From: Microbacterium testaceum StLB037
GTDB taxonomy: Bacteria; Actinomycetota; Actinomycetes; Actinomycetales; Microbacteriaceae
DNA length: 64,000 nt
NCBI RefSeq assembly: GCF_900104345.1
Contig: NZ_FNJN01000004.1
Coordinates: forward strand, 248,802 to 312,801
Reading direction: 5' to 3'
Position numbers and translations under genes: made by a program. Under the pieces are notes generated by a model. That model searched no databases and was not told the DNA's origin. It saw only the letters and a list, made by a program, of their open reading frames with translations. This document shows, piece after piece, positions 1 to 8,698 of the stretch (position 1 is its first letter; each line of letters begins with the position of its first letter).

Positions 1-741
1 AGCCGCATGCTCGGCCACGGCGAGCCGACGAGCTACGACGAGTTCCTCCGGCAGCGGGTCGAGACGAACTACCTCACCGGCGCCCTGCTCATGCCCGAGG
101 CGCATGTCATGCCGGCGCTCCGTGAGGCGAAGGAGCGGCGCACGATCAGCATCGAGGACCTGCGCGACGCCTACTCGGTGTCGTACGAGACCGCCGCGCA
201 CCGCTTCACGAACCTGGCGACCGTGCACCTCGGCATCCCGGTGCACTTCCTGAAGGTGCACGAGTCGGGCACCATCACGAAGGCCTACGAGAACGACGAC
301 GTGAACTTCCCCACCGATCGCCTCGGCTCGATCGAGGGGCAGATGTGCTGTCGGCGCTGGACGAGCCGCGTGGTCTTCGACGAAGACGACCTCTTCAACC
401 CGTATTACCAGTACACCGACACCGGCAACGGAACCTACTGGTGCACCGCGCGCGTGGAGCAGTCGAGCGAGGGTGCGCACTCGGTGAGCGTGGGCGTGCG
501 CTTCGACGACACGAAGTGGTTCCGTGGTCGCGACACCTCCAACCGTGCGATCTCGCGTCACGCGGTCGAGGCGTGCTGCCGTCGGGCGCCCGCTTCGCTC
601 GAGAACGCGTGGCGCGGTCGGGCGTGGCCCAACGTCCGCACGCCGCGCACCCTGCTGGCGACCCTGCCGACCGGAGCGTTCCCGGGCGTGGACACGACCG
701 AGATGTACGAGTTCCTCGAGGCGCACGCGCCGCGCGAGTGA
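1..741 (+). CDS. RamB/ScfR-type transcriptional regulator, 3' part (5' end cut by window)
   Basis: The reading frame is open from the first base of the window and ends in TGA at 739-741, so this is the C-terminal part of a longer gene. The visible 246 or so residues resemble the ImmA/IrrE-like and DUF2083 part of XRE-family regulators of the ScfR/RamB group, which sense short-chain acyl-CoA status and control glyoxylate-cycle and propionate genes in actinobacteria. The stretch NYLTGALLMPE followed by a helical segment and SYETAAHRF is typical of that region, and a cysteine pair (QMCCRRW) lies near residue 118. The N-terminal helix-turn-helix would lie upstream of the window. The family call is from recognition only. 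Confidence 0.7.
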   Translation, partial: SRMLGHGEPTSYDEFLRQRVETNYLTGALLMPEAHVMPALREAKERRTISIEDLRDAYSVSYETAAHRFTNLATVHLGIPVHFLKVHESGTITKAYENDDVNFPTDRLGSIEGQMCCRRWTSRVVFDEDDLFNPYYQYTDTGNGTYWCTARVEQSSEGAHSVSVGVRFDDTKWFRGRDTSNRAISRHAVEACCRRAPASLENAWRGRAWPNVRTPRTLLATLPTGAFPGVDTTEMYEFLEAHAPRE

Positions 742-861
742 TCGAAATGTGCAAGCTGCACAGCTCGGATGCAATGTGAGGCGACATGCCCATGTCTCGC
801 CCGCGGGGACGGCAATAGCGTGTGCAGCACCCGCACCGTCCCTCCCCGCAAAGGACACCCC

Positions 862-2202
862 ATGGCACGTATGGCACACGCCGACGATTTCGCCCTCAGC
901 CGCGTGACACCCGACGCCCAGAAGCACTGGTTCGGCATCGCCGTGCAGCGCTTCGGCCAGGTGTCGGCCCTGTCGCAGTTCCTGCTCGGCGCCACCCTCG
1001 GTTACGCGATGACCTTCAGCGACGCCTTCCTCGCGCTCCTGCTCGGCTCGATCATCCTCGAAGTCATCATGTGCATCGTGGGGATCATCGGGCAGAAGGA
1101 GGGTCTCAACACCGCGCTCCTCGCCCGCTGGACCGGCTTCGGAGACATCGGGGCATCGCTGGTCGGCCTCGCGATCGGCATCAGCCTCATCGGCTGGTTC
1201 GGCATCCAATCCGCCATCTCGGCCGAGTCGCTCGACTCCCTGCTCCCCGGGCTTATGCCGACGTGGGCGTGGAGTCTGCTGTTCGGTCTGGCCGTGACCG
1301 CGATCGTCGCGGTCGGTTTCGTCGGCATGCAGTGGCTCGCCAACATCACGGTGCCCCTGTTCCTCGTGCTCGTGGGGTGGTCGATCATCTCCGAGCTCAG
1401 CAACCACTCGTTCGGGGATCTGCTCACCTCGCCCGCCCCCGGCCCGACGATGTCGGTTTGGCAGGGAACGGCGATCGTCGCCGGTGGCCTCATCGTCGGC
1501 GCCATCATCACCGCCGACATGACGCGCTTCAACCGGTCGAAGGCCGACGTCGTCAAGCAGACGGTCCTCGGCGTCACCCTCGGAGAGTTCGTCATCGGTC
1601 TCTCGGGCGTACTGCTCGCCCACGCCGCCCAGTCGGGCAACATCGTCGCGATCGTGACCTCATCGGTGGGCCTCGTCGGTCTGATCATCGTGATCACCGG
1701 CACGCTCAAGATCAACGACTGGAACCTGTACTCCTCGACCCTCGGTCTGGTGAACTTCATCTCCACGGCCTTCGGCAAGAACCTCCATCGAGTCACCACG
1801 ACCATCGTGCTCGGTGTCGTCGGTTCGGTCCTGGCGGCCGCGGGCATCCTGTCGCAGTTCACCGAGTTCCTCATCATCCTCGGCGTCGCCTTCCCGCCCA
1901 TCGCCGGCATCATGGTCGCCGAATACTTCCTCGTTCGCCGGTGGCGCGGAGAGCTCGACGCCTCACGTGCCGAGGGACGGCTCCCGCAGACCTCCCCGCG
2001 CATCGTGCCGGTCACCCTCGTGATCTGGGTGATCTCGGCCCTCGTCGGGTACTTCTTCACCTGGGGCATCCCGGCGATCTCCTCGCTCGTGCTGTCGATC
2101 GTCCTCTACACCGTCGCCGGCAAGCTCGGCTGGGTGCGCGGCATCGGTCAGGCCACGACCGCGCAGTCCCCGGCAGCGAGCGCCGCGCCCGTGGCATCCT
2201 GA
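862..2202 (+). CDS. NCS1-family permease (cytosine/purine/hydantoin type, CodB-like)
   Basis: A 446-residue polytopic membrane protein with about 12 hydrophobic segments, the normal size for NCS1 transporters, which import cytosine, purines, allantoin or hydantoins with a cation. The N-terminal part carries HWFGIAVQRFGQVSALSQFLLGATLGY, as expected for CodB-like proteins, and a conserved ITADMTRFNRSKAD stretch sits in the middle. The ATG at 862 is chosen because CAAAGGA at 849-855 lies at good spacing upstream; an in-frame upstream ATG at 769 has no ribosome site. It is the first gene of an operon with the hydantoinase-like and DUF917 genes, so its substrate is probably what those proteins act on. 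The exact substrate cannot be read from sequence. Confidence 0.85.
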   Translation: MARMAHADDFALSRVTPDAQKHWFGIAVQRFGQVSALSQFLLGATLGYAMTFSDAFLALLLGSIILEVIMCIVGIIGQKEGLNTALLARWTGFGDIGASLVGLAIGISLIGWFGIQSAISAESLDSLLPGLMPTWAWSLLFGLAVTAIVAVGFVGMQWLANITVPLFLVLVGWSIISELSNHSFGDLLTSPAPGPTMSVWQGTAIVAGGLIVGAIITADMTRFNRSKADVVKQTVLGVTLGEFVIGLSGVLLAHAAQSGNIVAIVTSSVGLVGLIIVITGTLKINDWNLYSSTLGLVNFISTAFGKNLHRVTTTIVLGVVGSVLAAAGILSQFTEFLIILGVAFPPIAGIMVAEYFLVRRWRGELDASRAEGRLPQTSPRIVPVTLVIWVISALVGYFFTWGIPAISSLVLSIVLYTVAGKLGWVRGIGQATTAQSPAASAAPVAS

Positions 2203-2234
2203 TCCGCTCTCCTCGAACGAAAGAAGCTCCACCC

Positions 2235-3788
2235 ATGCACATCGGCATCGACGTCGGCGGCACCAACACCGACGCAGTGCTCATGGACGGCAAGGACACC
2301 CTCGCCGGCGTGAAGAAGTCCACCAGCCCCGACGTCACCTCCGGCATCGTCGACGCCATCGCGGCGCTGCGCGCCGAGCACGACTTCTCCGGCTCCGACG
2401 TCGACGCCGTCATGATCGGGACGACCCACTTCATCAACGCGCTCGTCCAAGCCCAGCGCCTGGCCCCCACGGCCGCGCTGCGCCTGGGCCTTCCCGCGAC
2501 GAAGGCTCTGCCGCCGCTCGTGGACTGGCCCGACGTGCTGACCGAGGCGATCCAGGCGCGCAGCTATCTCGCCCACGGCGGGTACGAGTTCGACGGGCGT
2601 CCCATCTCACCGCTCGACGAGGACGAGCTGCGCGGCATCGCCGCCGACATGGCGGAGCACGGGGTGCGATCGGTGGCGATCTCATCGGTCTTCTCGCCGG
2701 TCAACCACGACCTCGAGGTGCGCGCGGCCGAGATCCTCGCCGAGGTGCTCGGACCGGACGTCGCGATCTCGCTCTCTCACGAGATCGGCCGGATCGGCCT
2801 GCTCGAGCGCGAGAACGCCACGATCATCAACGCGGCTCTGCGCGAACTCGCCTCCGAGATCGTCGACGGACTCACCTCCGCGGTGCGCGCGCAGGGGATC
2901 GAGGCGCCCATCTTCCTGAGCCAGAACGACGGCACGCTCATGGACGAGGACTACGTGCGCCTATACCCGGTCGCGACCTTCGCCTCAGGACCGACCAACT
3001 CCATGCGCGGCGCCGCGCTCACCAGCGGACTGCAGACGTGCGCGGTCGTCGACATCGGTGGGACGACCGCCGACATCGGCCTGCTCAACGCCGGGTTCCC
3101 CCGGGAGACGGCGAACGAAGTGAAGGTCGCCGGCATCCGGACGAACTTCCGGATGCCGGACGTGCTGTCGATCGGCATCGGCGGTGGCTCGATCGTCGAC
3201 GAGGAGACGGCCGAGGTCGGCCCCGCGTCCGTCGGGTACCGGTTGACCGAGGAGGCCCTCGTGTTCGGCGGCTCCACCCTGACGGCGACCGACATCGCCG
3301 TGGCGGCGGGCCGCGCACAGGTGGGGGACCCCTCCCGTGTCGCGCACCTCGACCCGGCGTTCGTGGACCGGGTGCTCGCCCGCATCGCCGAGCGTGTGGC
3401 CGAGGCCGTCGACCGCATGCGCACGTCGCCGGAGCCGATCCCCGTCGTCGCGGTCGGGGGTGGCAGCATCCTCCTCCCCGACGACCTCCCGCTGTTCGGC
3501 GCCGTCCACCGGCCCCGCAACTATGCCGTCGCCAACGCCATCGGCGCCTCGATCGCCCAGGTGGGCGGCGAGATCGACAAGGTCTACGCGATCGAGGCGG
3601 GCCGCCGCGACGAGGGTATCGCCGCGATCCGCGCCGAAGCCGTCGACAAGGCGATCGCCGCCGGCGCGCGCCCGTCGTCGGTGTCGATCGTCGACTTCGA
3701 CGAGGTGCCGATTCCCTACCTCCCCGGCAACGCCACGCGCGTCCGGGTGAAAGCGGTCGGCGACCTCGACATGGGCGTGCGCGCGTGA
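2235..3788 (+). CDS. Hydantoinase/oxoprolinase family protein (HyuA-like, short form)
   Basis: A 517-residue protein with an actin-like ATPase fold. The first phosphate loop is seen at the start (GIDVGGTNTDAVLMDG), the second at VVDIGGTTADIGLL near residue 275, and a glycine-rich GIGGGSIVDEET follows. Family members use ATP to open cyclic amides such as 5-oxoproline and N-methylhydantoin. Full HyuA subunits are about 690 residues, so this is the shorter type that occurs with DUF917 partners; in some fungi the two are fused in one chain. The ATG lies 32 bases after the permease stop, and the gene ends in a GTGA overlap with the first DUF917 gene, implying coupled translation. Confidence 0.82.
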   Translation: MHIGIDVGGTNTDAVLMDGKDTLAGVKKSTSPDVTSGIVDAIAALRAEHDFSGSDVDAVMIGTTHFINALVQAQRLAPTAALRLGLPATKALPPLVDWPDVLTEAIQARSYLAHGGYEFDGRPISPLDEDELRGIAADMAEHGVRSVAISSVFSPVNHDLEVRAAEILAEVLGPDVAISLSHEIGRIGLLERENATIINAALRELASEIVDGLTSAVRAQGIEAPIFLSQNDGTLMDEDYVRLYPVATFASGPTNSMRGAALTSGLQTCAVVDIGGTTADIGLLNAGFPRETANEVKVAGIRTNFRMPDVLSIGIGGGSIVDEETAEVGPASVGYRLTEEALVFGGSTLTATDIAVAAGRAQVGDPSRVAHLDPAFVDRVLARIAERVAEAVDRMRTSPEPIPVVAVGGGSILLPDDLPLFGAVHRPRNYAVANAIGASIAQVGGEIDKVYAIEAGRRDEGIAAIRAEAVDKAIAAGARPSSVSIVDFDEVPIPYLPGNATRVRVKAVGDLDMGVRA

Positions 3789-4873
3789 GCTGGGAGCTGT
3801 CCGCTTCGCAGGTGACCGACCTCGCCCGTGGCGCGGCGGTGCTCGGCACCGGCGGAGGCGGAGACCCGTACATCGGAGCCCTCCTCGCTCGCCGGGCACT
3901 CGCCGAGCACGGTCCGGTGACGGTCGTGAGCCTCGACGAGCTGCCCGACGACGCTCTCGTGCTGACGGTCGCGATGATGGGCGCCCCCACCGTCATGGTC
4001 GAGAAGCTCCCGAGCCTCGACGAGGTGGTCGCCCCCGTGCACGCGCTCGCCGCATCGCTCGGGCGTCCCGTCACGCACATCGCCTGCGCCGAAGCCGGGG
4101 GAGTGAACTCCACCATCCCCGTCGCCGCCGCCGCGGCCCTGGGGCTGCCGCTCCTGGACGCGGATGGAATGGGTCGTGCGTTCCCCGAACTGCAGATGGT
4201 GCTGCCGACCCTGTACGGGGTCACCGCCTCACCGCTGGCTTTCGCCGACGAGAAGGGCAACACGGCGGTCCTCTCGACCGTCGACAACACCTGGACGGAA
4301 CGCATCGCCCGCGTCGCGTGCGTCGAGATGGGCTGCTCCGTCATGATCGCCGGATTCGCGATGTCGGGGACCACGGCCCGCGAGGCGCTCGTACCGGCGT
4401 CGCTCTCGGCGTGCGTGTCGATCGGTCGCGGCATCGTCGAGGCACGCGAGGCCAAGACCGACCCCGTCGCGGCGGTCGTCGCCGCGCTGCGTGGACGCGA
4501 GGTCTTCGCCGGCAAGGTCGTCGACGTCGAGCGCGGAACGACGGCGGGCTTCGCTCGCGGCAACGCCCGCGTCGACGGTACCGACGACACGCTCACCCTG
4601 TCGTTCCAGAACGAGCACCTCATCGCCCGTACCGGTGCCGGCGTGCTCGTGACCACGCCCGACCTCATCATCGTCCTGGACGCCGAATCCGCCGAACCCA
4701 TCACCACCGAGGGGCTCCGCTACGGCCAGCGCGTCCGTGTCATCGCCGCTCCGAGCGACGAACGCTGGCACGCCCCCGAGGCGCTCGCGATGGTCGGCCC
4801 GGGGTACTTCGGCTACGAGATGCCCGCGCACCGCTTCGACGGAACCATCGAGACCCGGGAGGCCGCCGCATGA
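3785..4873 (+). CDS. DUF917 family protein, copy 1
   Basis: A 362-residue DUF917 protein. It shows the family marks: a glycine-rich LGTGGGGDPYIG near residue 20, MMGAPTVMVEK near residue 60, LLDADGMGRAFPE near residue 125 and TTEGLRYGQRVRV near the C-terminus. DUF917 proteins usually sit beside or are fused to hydantoinase/oxoprolinase subunits and are thought to work with them; their chemistry is not settled. The GTG start overlaps the previous stop as GTGA, and its own stop overlaps the next start as ATGA. It is clearly a paralogue of the next gene, starting with the same SWxLxAxxxxDLARGA pattern. Confidence 0.85.
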   Translation: MSWELSASQVTDLARGAAVLGTGGGGDPYIGALLARRALAEHGPVTVVSLDELPDDALVLTVAMMGAPTVMVEKLPSLDEVVAPVHALAASLGRPVTHIACAEAGGVNSTIPVAAAAALGLPLLDADGMGRAFPELQMVLPTLYGVTASPLAFADEKGNTAVLSTVDNTWTERIARVACVEMGCSVMIAGFAMSGTTAREALVPASLSACVSIGRGIVEAREAKTDPVAAVVAALRGREVFAGKVVDVERGTTAGFARGNARVDGTDDTLTLSFQNEHLIARTGAGVLVTTPDLIIVLDAESAEPITTEGLRYGQRVRVIAAPSDERWHAPEALAMVGPGYFGYEMPAHRFDGTIETREAAA

Positions 4874-5997
4874 GCTGGACCCTGACCGCCGCGGACCTGC
4901 CCGACCTCGCGCGCGGCGCGACCCTGCTCGGCACGGGCGGGGGAGGCGATCCCTACATCGGGCAGAAGCTCGTCGAGCGCGTCCTGGGGGAAGGGAGCAT
5001 CACGGTGCTCGACCCCGATGAGATCGATGACGACATGTTCGTCATCCCGACCGCGCAGATGGGGGCGCCGACCGTCATGGTCGAGAAGATCCCCGCCGGC
5101 ACCGAGCCCACGCTTGCCCTTCGCACTCTCGAGAAGCACCTCGGCCGCACCGCCGACGCCACCATGCCGATCGAGTGCGGGGGTATCAATTCGATGATCC
5201 CCCTCATCGTCGCCGCCGAAACCGGCCTTCCGGTGGTGGATGCCGACGGCATGGGCCGTGCGTTCCCGGAACTGTCCATGGAGACCTTCGCCGTCTACGG
5301 CGTGCACGGTTCGCCTCTCGCCCTCGCGGGGGAGCGCGGTGAGACCGCCGTCATCGACACCGGCGACGACGACCGCCAGATGGAGTGGCTGGCCCGCGGG
5401 GTCACGATCCGTCTCGGCGGGGTCGCCCACATCGCCGAGTACGCGATGACGGGAGCGGACGTCCGTCGCACCGCGATCCCGCGGACGCTGTCGATGGCGC
5501 TGGCCCTGGGACGTGGCATCCGTGAGGCTCGCGAACAGCACCGTTCCCCGTTCGAGGCCATCGCCGAGACCCTGTCGACGACGCTGTATCCACACGTGCG
5601 CGAACTGTTCGTGGGGAAGGTCACCGACGTCGAGCGACGCACCACCGACGGATTCGCGAAGGGACGGGCGACCATCACGGCGCTCGGCCCCGACGACGAC
5701 TCGACCCTCGAGGTGGCCTTCCAGAACGAGAACCTCGTCGCACGCCGCGACGGGGTCCTCGCGGCGATCGTCCCCGATCTGATCTGCATCACCGACATCG
5801 AATCAGCCGAACCGGTCACGACGGAAGGGCTCCGGTACGGCCAGCGCGTCCGAGTTCTCGGTATCTCGACGCCCGAGCTCATGCGCACCCCGGGCGCGCT
5901 CGCCGCGTTCGGTCCCTCGGCCTTCGGACTCACCGACGCGTTCACGCCGGTCGAGCAGTTGCAGATCGCCGAGGCTCGGGCGCTCATTACCCTGTGA
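4870..5997 (+). CDS. DUF917 family protein, copy 2
   Basis: A 375-residue paralogue of the preceding gene with all the same marks: LLGTGGGGDPYIGQK, QMGAPTVMVEK, VVDADGMGRAFPE, AFQNENLVAR and TTEGLRYGQRVRV. Keeping two intact copies side by side suggests a hetero-oligomer or two related substrates rather than a decayed duplicate. The ATG overlaps the previous stop (ATGA), and the stop overlaps the next GTG (GTGA). Role is inferred from partnership with the hydantoinase-like protein; no catalytic residue is known to me for this family. Confidence 0.85.
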   Translation: MSWTLTAADLPDLARGATLLGTGGGGDPYIGQKLVERVLGEGSITVLDPDEIDDDMFVIPTAQMGAPTVMVEKIPAGTEPTLALRTLEKHLGRTADATMPIECGGINSMIPLIVAAETGLPVVDADGMGRAFPELSMETFAVYGVHGSPLALAGERGETAVIDTGDDDRQMEWLARGVTIRLGGVAHIAEYAMTGADVRRTAIPRTLSMALALGRGIREAREQHRSPFEAIAETLSTTLYPHVRELFVGKVTDVERRTTDGFAKGRATITALGPDDDSTLEVAFQNENLVARRDGVLAAIVPDLICITDIESAEPVTTEGLRYGQRVRVLGISTPELMRTPGALAAFGPSAFGLTDAFTPVEQLQIAEARALITL

Positions 5998-7007
5998 GCA
6001 TGAGAACCCTCGGGCCCGATCGCCTTCCCGCGCTCGCCCGGGGGTTCGCCCTGCTCGGCTCGGGCGGCGGCGGGACCACCACCCTGCTCGAACTGATGGC
6101 GTCGCGGGTGCTCGAAGAATCCGTCGACCTCCACGACGTCCACGAGATCGATCCCCGAACGCAGTGTGTCGCGGTGGGGTTCGCGGGCTCCACGTATCTG
6201 CTCGGCGAACGCGTGCCCGCGGACGACGCGTTCGGGCCGCTGCTCGAGGCCGCGGAGCGCTGGACCGGTGTCGTAGCGGCTGCGGTGTGCGCGATGGAGG
6301 GCGCGGGACTGAACGGCCTGACCCCCTTCCTCCTCGCCCGTGACCGGATGCTCGTCGACGCCGACCTCATGGGCCGCGCCCTGCCGGGGATCGATCAACT
6401 CTCGTTGCTCGTCGACGCCGTCCCGGGCGTGATCGTCGTAGCGGACACGGGCGGTGGCGTCATGCTCGTGGACTCGTCCCGCGCCGCAGACGCCGAGAGT
6501 CTCGTGCGGGCGAGCGTGATCCGCGCGGGCGGGGCGGGCGCGGTCCTGGTCGCGGGTTTCACCGTCGGGGACCTCGCCGTCCGCGGCGTCCCGGGAACCT
6601 CCGCCCGTGCCCTGGCGCTCGGCGACGCCGACATGTCCTTCGACGATTCGGACGAGGCGCGCCTGCTCGGGAGCGGGAGGGTGAACGCCGTCCATGCCGT
6701 GCCCGACGATGCCTTCGCCCGATCGGTCGAGATCGCCGGCGACGACGGCGCTCTCCTTCGGCTCGTGGCGCGTTCGGAGTTCCTCGCCGTCACCCGCGAC
6801 GGCCGCACGGTCGCCGCGTCCCCGGAGATCCTCGTCGCCATCGACTCCGTGTCGGGAGACGTGCTGCAGGTCGACGCCCTCACCCTCGCCCGACACGTCC
6901 GCGTGGTCGCGCTCGACGCCCCGTCGTGGTGGCTCGCCTCCGAGCGGCGGCTCTCCCGGGTCGTGCCCGCGACCTACGGTCTGCGCGATCTGGAGGTCGG
7001 TCGGTGA
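5994..7007 (+). CDS. Divergent DUF917-like protein, copy 3
   Basis: A 337-residue protein that aligns in outline with the two genes before it but has lost much of the shared pattern. The glycine loop is kept as LLGSGGGGTTTLLEL, the DGMGRAFPE stretch has become DADLMGRALPG, the GAPTVMVEK motif is absent (AGSTYLLGERVP instead), and the C-terminal TTEGLRYGQR is replaced by DALTLARHV. It may be a regulatory or structural partner, or have a different substrate. GTG at 5994 overlaps the previous stop; an in-frame ATG at 6000 is an alternative start. Its stop overlaps the PucR start as GTGA. Confidence 0.7.
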   Translation: MSMRTLGPDRLPALARGFALLGSGGGGTTTLLELMASRVLEESVDLHDVHEIDPRTQCVAVGFAGSTYLLGERVPADDAFGPLLEAAERWTGVVAAAVCAMEGAGLNGLTPFLLARDRMLVDADLMGRALPGIDQLSLLVDAVPGVIVVADTGGGVMLVDSSRAADAESLVRASVIRAGGAGAVLVAGFTVGDLAVRGVPGTSARALALGDADMSFDDSDEARLLGSGRVNAVHAVPDDAFARSVEIAGDDGALLRLVARSEFLAVTRDGRTVAASPEILVAIDSVSGDVLQVDALTLARHVRVVALDAPSWWLASERRLSRVVPATYGLRDLEVGR

Positions 7008-8506
7008 CTCCACTCGAACTCGGCGCACTGCTCGCGCACCCGGCCAATGGCGGCCTGCGCGTCGTGGTCGAAGCCGTCGGGGCGTTCAGCGGCGTCGTGA
7101 TCGCGGCGCGCGAGGCGACGCTGCCCGACCAGGGGACGGGGGAGCTCGCCGCGCTCACCGAGCCGCTGCCGACGGCCGTGTGGCAGCAGGATGCGCTGGT
7201 GCGCCGTGTCCGCGACCGCGGGTTTCGCGGACTGGCCCTGTCGGGTGCGGAGGAGCTCGGAGCCGGCACCCGAGGTCTCGCTGCGCGCCTGGGCGTGACC
7301 GTCCTGACGGTCGACGACCCCCTCGCACTCGCCCGCGCCGGCTGGGAGCTCGTCCAGGGGCGCGACGCGCTGACGCTCGGCTACGTGCGTCGCGTGGCGC
7401 AGTCGATCGAGTACTCCGCCGCGCACCTCGCCGACCTGCTCCGCCACCTCTCGTCCAGTGTGGGGCACGGCGTCGCGCTCATCGATGCCGAGGGGGTGCT
7501 GCTCCAGGCCGGCGGTGAGCTTCCCGCGTCGGTGCGCTCCGCCATCGACTTCGGCCTGTGGCAGGACGCGGTGTCCGTCGACGAGGGCGCCGCCGCTTCC
7601 GTCCGCGTGGACAGTCCGAGCCGCGCGGGGCTCCGCCTGGCCATGTTCGGCGTCGGGCTGAGTGCGGCGCAGTTGTCCGCCCTCGCCGTCGCGGCGGAGG
7701 TCGCGATGCCGGCGGTCGCCGCACGGATCCTCATCGACGAGGTCGCCGACGTGAGCGACGCCGCCGTGGCATCCGGTCTGCTCCGAGAGTTCCTCGAAGC
7801 CCGTGAGGCGCGCGACCCCGATGTCGAGCAGCGCATGAGCGAGCGCGGATGGCGCACGGGTGGATACCATCTCGCGTTCCGCATCGCGGGCCGCCGTCGC
7901 CTGGACACCCTGGAACTGCTGCGGTTCGTCCGTCGCGGGTTGGCGACCCTGCCGCTCGACTCGCAGGCCGTGACGAGCGGCCGCGGAGTGACGGGGTGGC
8001 TGAGCTTCGCCGAGCCGCCGTCGGCCGCGCTCCTCGACCGGCACGTCGCGTCGGTGCGGGCGTTGCACGACGGAGCGCGCCGCTCATTCGACGTCGCGAC
8101 GGGGGTCGGATCGCTCGACAGCGGTGCAGGCGGACTGCTCTCGAGCATCGACGGTGCCGTCGACGGGGCCCGCATCGCCGCGGGTCGCGCCGCGATGGGG
8201 TGGTTCGTGCGGGTGGATGCGCTGGGGATCGAGCAGGTGCTGCTCTCGTGGGCGGGATCGGACACCTTCGTGCCCGCCGCCGAGTCGCTGCTCGCGCCAC
8301 TCGCGTCTCAGGGGCCCGAGCTGCTCGAGACCCTCACCGTGTACCTCGACCACGAATCCGGCGTCTCGGCCACCGCGATCGCGCTGGGGGTGCACCGCAA
8401 CACGGTCGCGATGCGCATCGCGCGGGCACAGGAGCTGCTGGGAGTCGACCTGGCGGACACCGACGCCCGGTTGGCGCTGCATCTGGCCTGCCGCGCTTTG
8501 CGCTGA
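7004..8506 (+). CDS. PucR-family transcriptional regulator
   Basis: A 500-residue regulator whose last 60 residues form the PucR C-terminal helix-turn-helix (LLETLTVYLDHESGVSATAIALGVHRNTVAMRIARAQELLG, with the HRNTV recognition helix typical of the family). The N-terminal half is a sensor region. PucR proteins control purine, allantoin, GABA and related nitrogen-compound catabolism. It is the last gene of the operon, joined to the third DUF917 gene by a GTGA overlap, so it most likely controls this transporter/hydantoinase/DUF917 unit. A second PucR regulator lies at 24437-25966. Confidence 0.8.
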   Translation: MTPLELGALLAHPANGGLRVVVEAVGAFSGVVIAAREATLPDQGTGELAALTEPLPTAVWQQDALVRRVRDRGFRGLALSGAEELGAGTRGLAARLGVTVLTVDDPLALARAGWELVQGRDALTLGYVRRVAQSIEYSAAHLADLLRHLSSSVGHGVALIDAEGVLLQAGGELPASVRSAIDFGLWQDAVSVDEGAAASVRVDSPSRAGLRLAMFGVGLSAAQLSALAVAAEVAMPAVAARILIDEVADVSDAAVASGLLREFLEAREARDPDVEQRMSERGWRTGGYHLAFRIAGRRRLDTLELLRFVRRGLATLPLDSQAVTSGRGVTGWLSFAEPPSAALLDRHVASVRALHDGARRSFDVATGVGSLDSGAGGLLSSIDGAVDGARIAAGRAAMGWFVRVDALGIEQVLLSWAGSDTFVPAAESLLAPLASQGPELLETLTVYLDHESGVSATAIALGVHRNTVAMRIARAQELLGVDLADTDARLALHLACRALR

Positions 8507-8618
8507 CGTCGGGGTCGGCATCTCCCTGGCGCGTGATCGCCTCCGATGCTCTTGTCCGGGATGCCGTGAAGCGGGGTCGCGCCCGCGTTCCCGTCGTGGT
8601 CGTGAGGGCGCGAAGGGG

Positions 8619-8650
8619 TTGCGATAAAACCTGACACGTGTATGGTTTTA
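8619..8650. promoter_or_regulatory. Promoter with 26-bp near-perfect palindromic operator
   Basis: A dyad centred between 8637 and 8638 has outer arms TAAAACC (8625-8631) and GGTTTTA (8644-8650) and an inner perfect palindrome ACACGTGT (8634-8641); only two bases on each side do not pair. It lies between a possible -35 TTGCGA (8619-8624) and -10 TATGGT (8641-8646), ahead of the secreted hydrolase. The TetR-type gene downstream of that hydrolase is the nearest candidate binder. Confidence 0.55.
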
Positions 8651-8698
8651 GCTCACGAGCTCCATCCCCCCGGAGCGCTTTCGATGAGGAGAGCAGCC

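Noticed and set aside
822..2234. Long open frame upstream of and in frame with the HyuA-like gene
   Set aside because: It overlaps the permease in another frame and reads as arginine/proline/histidine-rich sequence; the real start is the ATG at 2235 with the actin-like ATP motif right after it.
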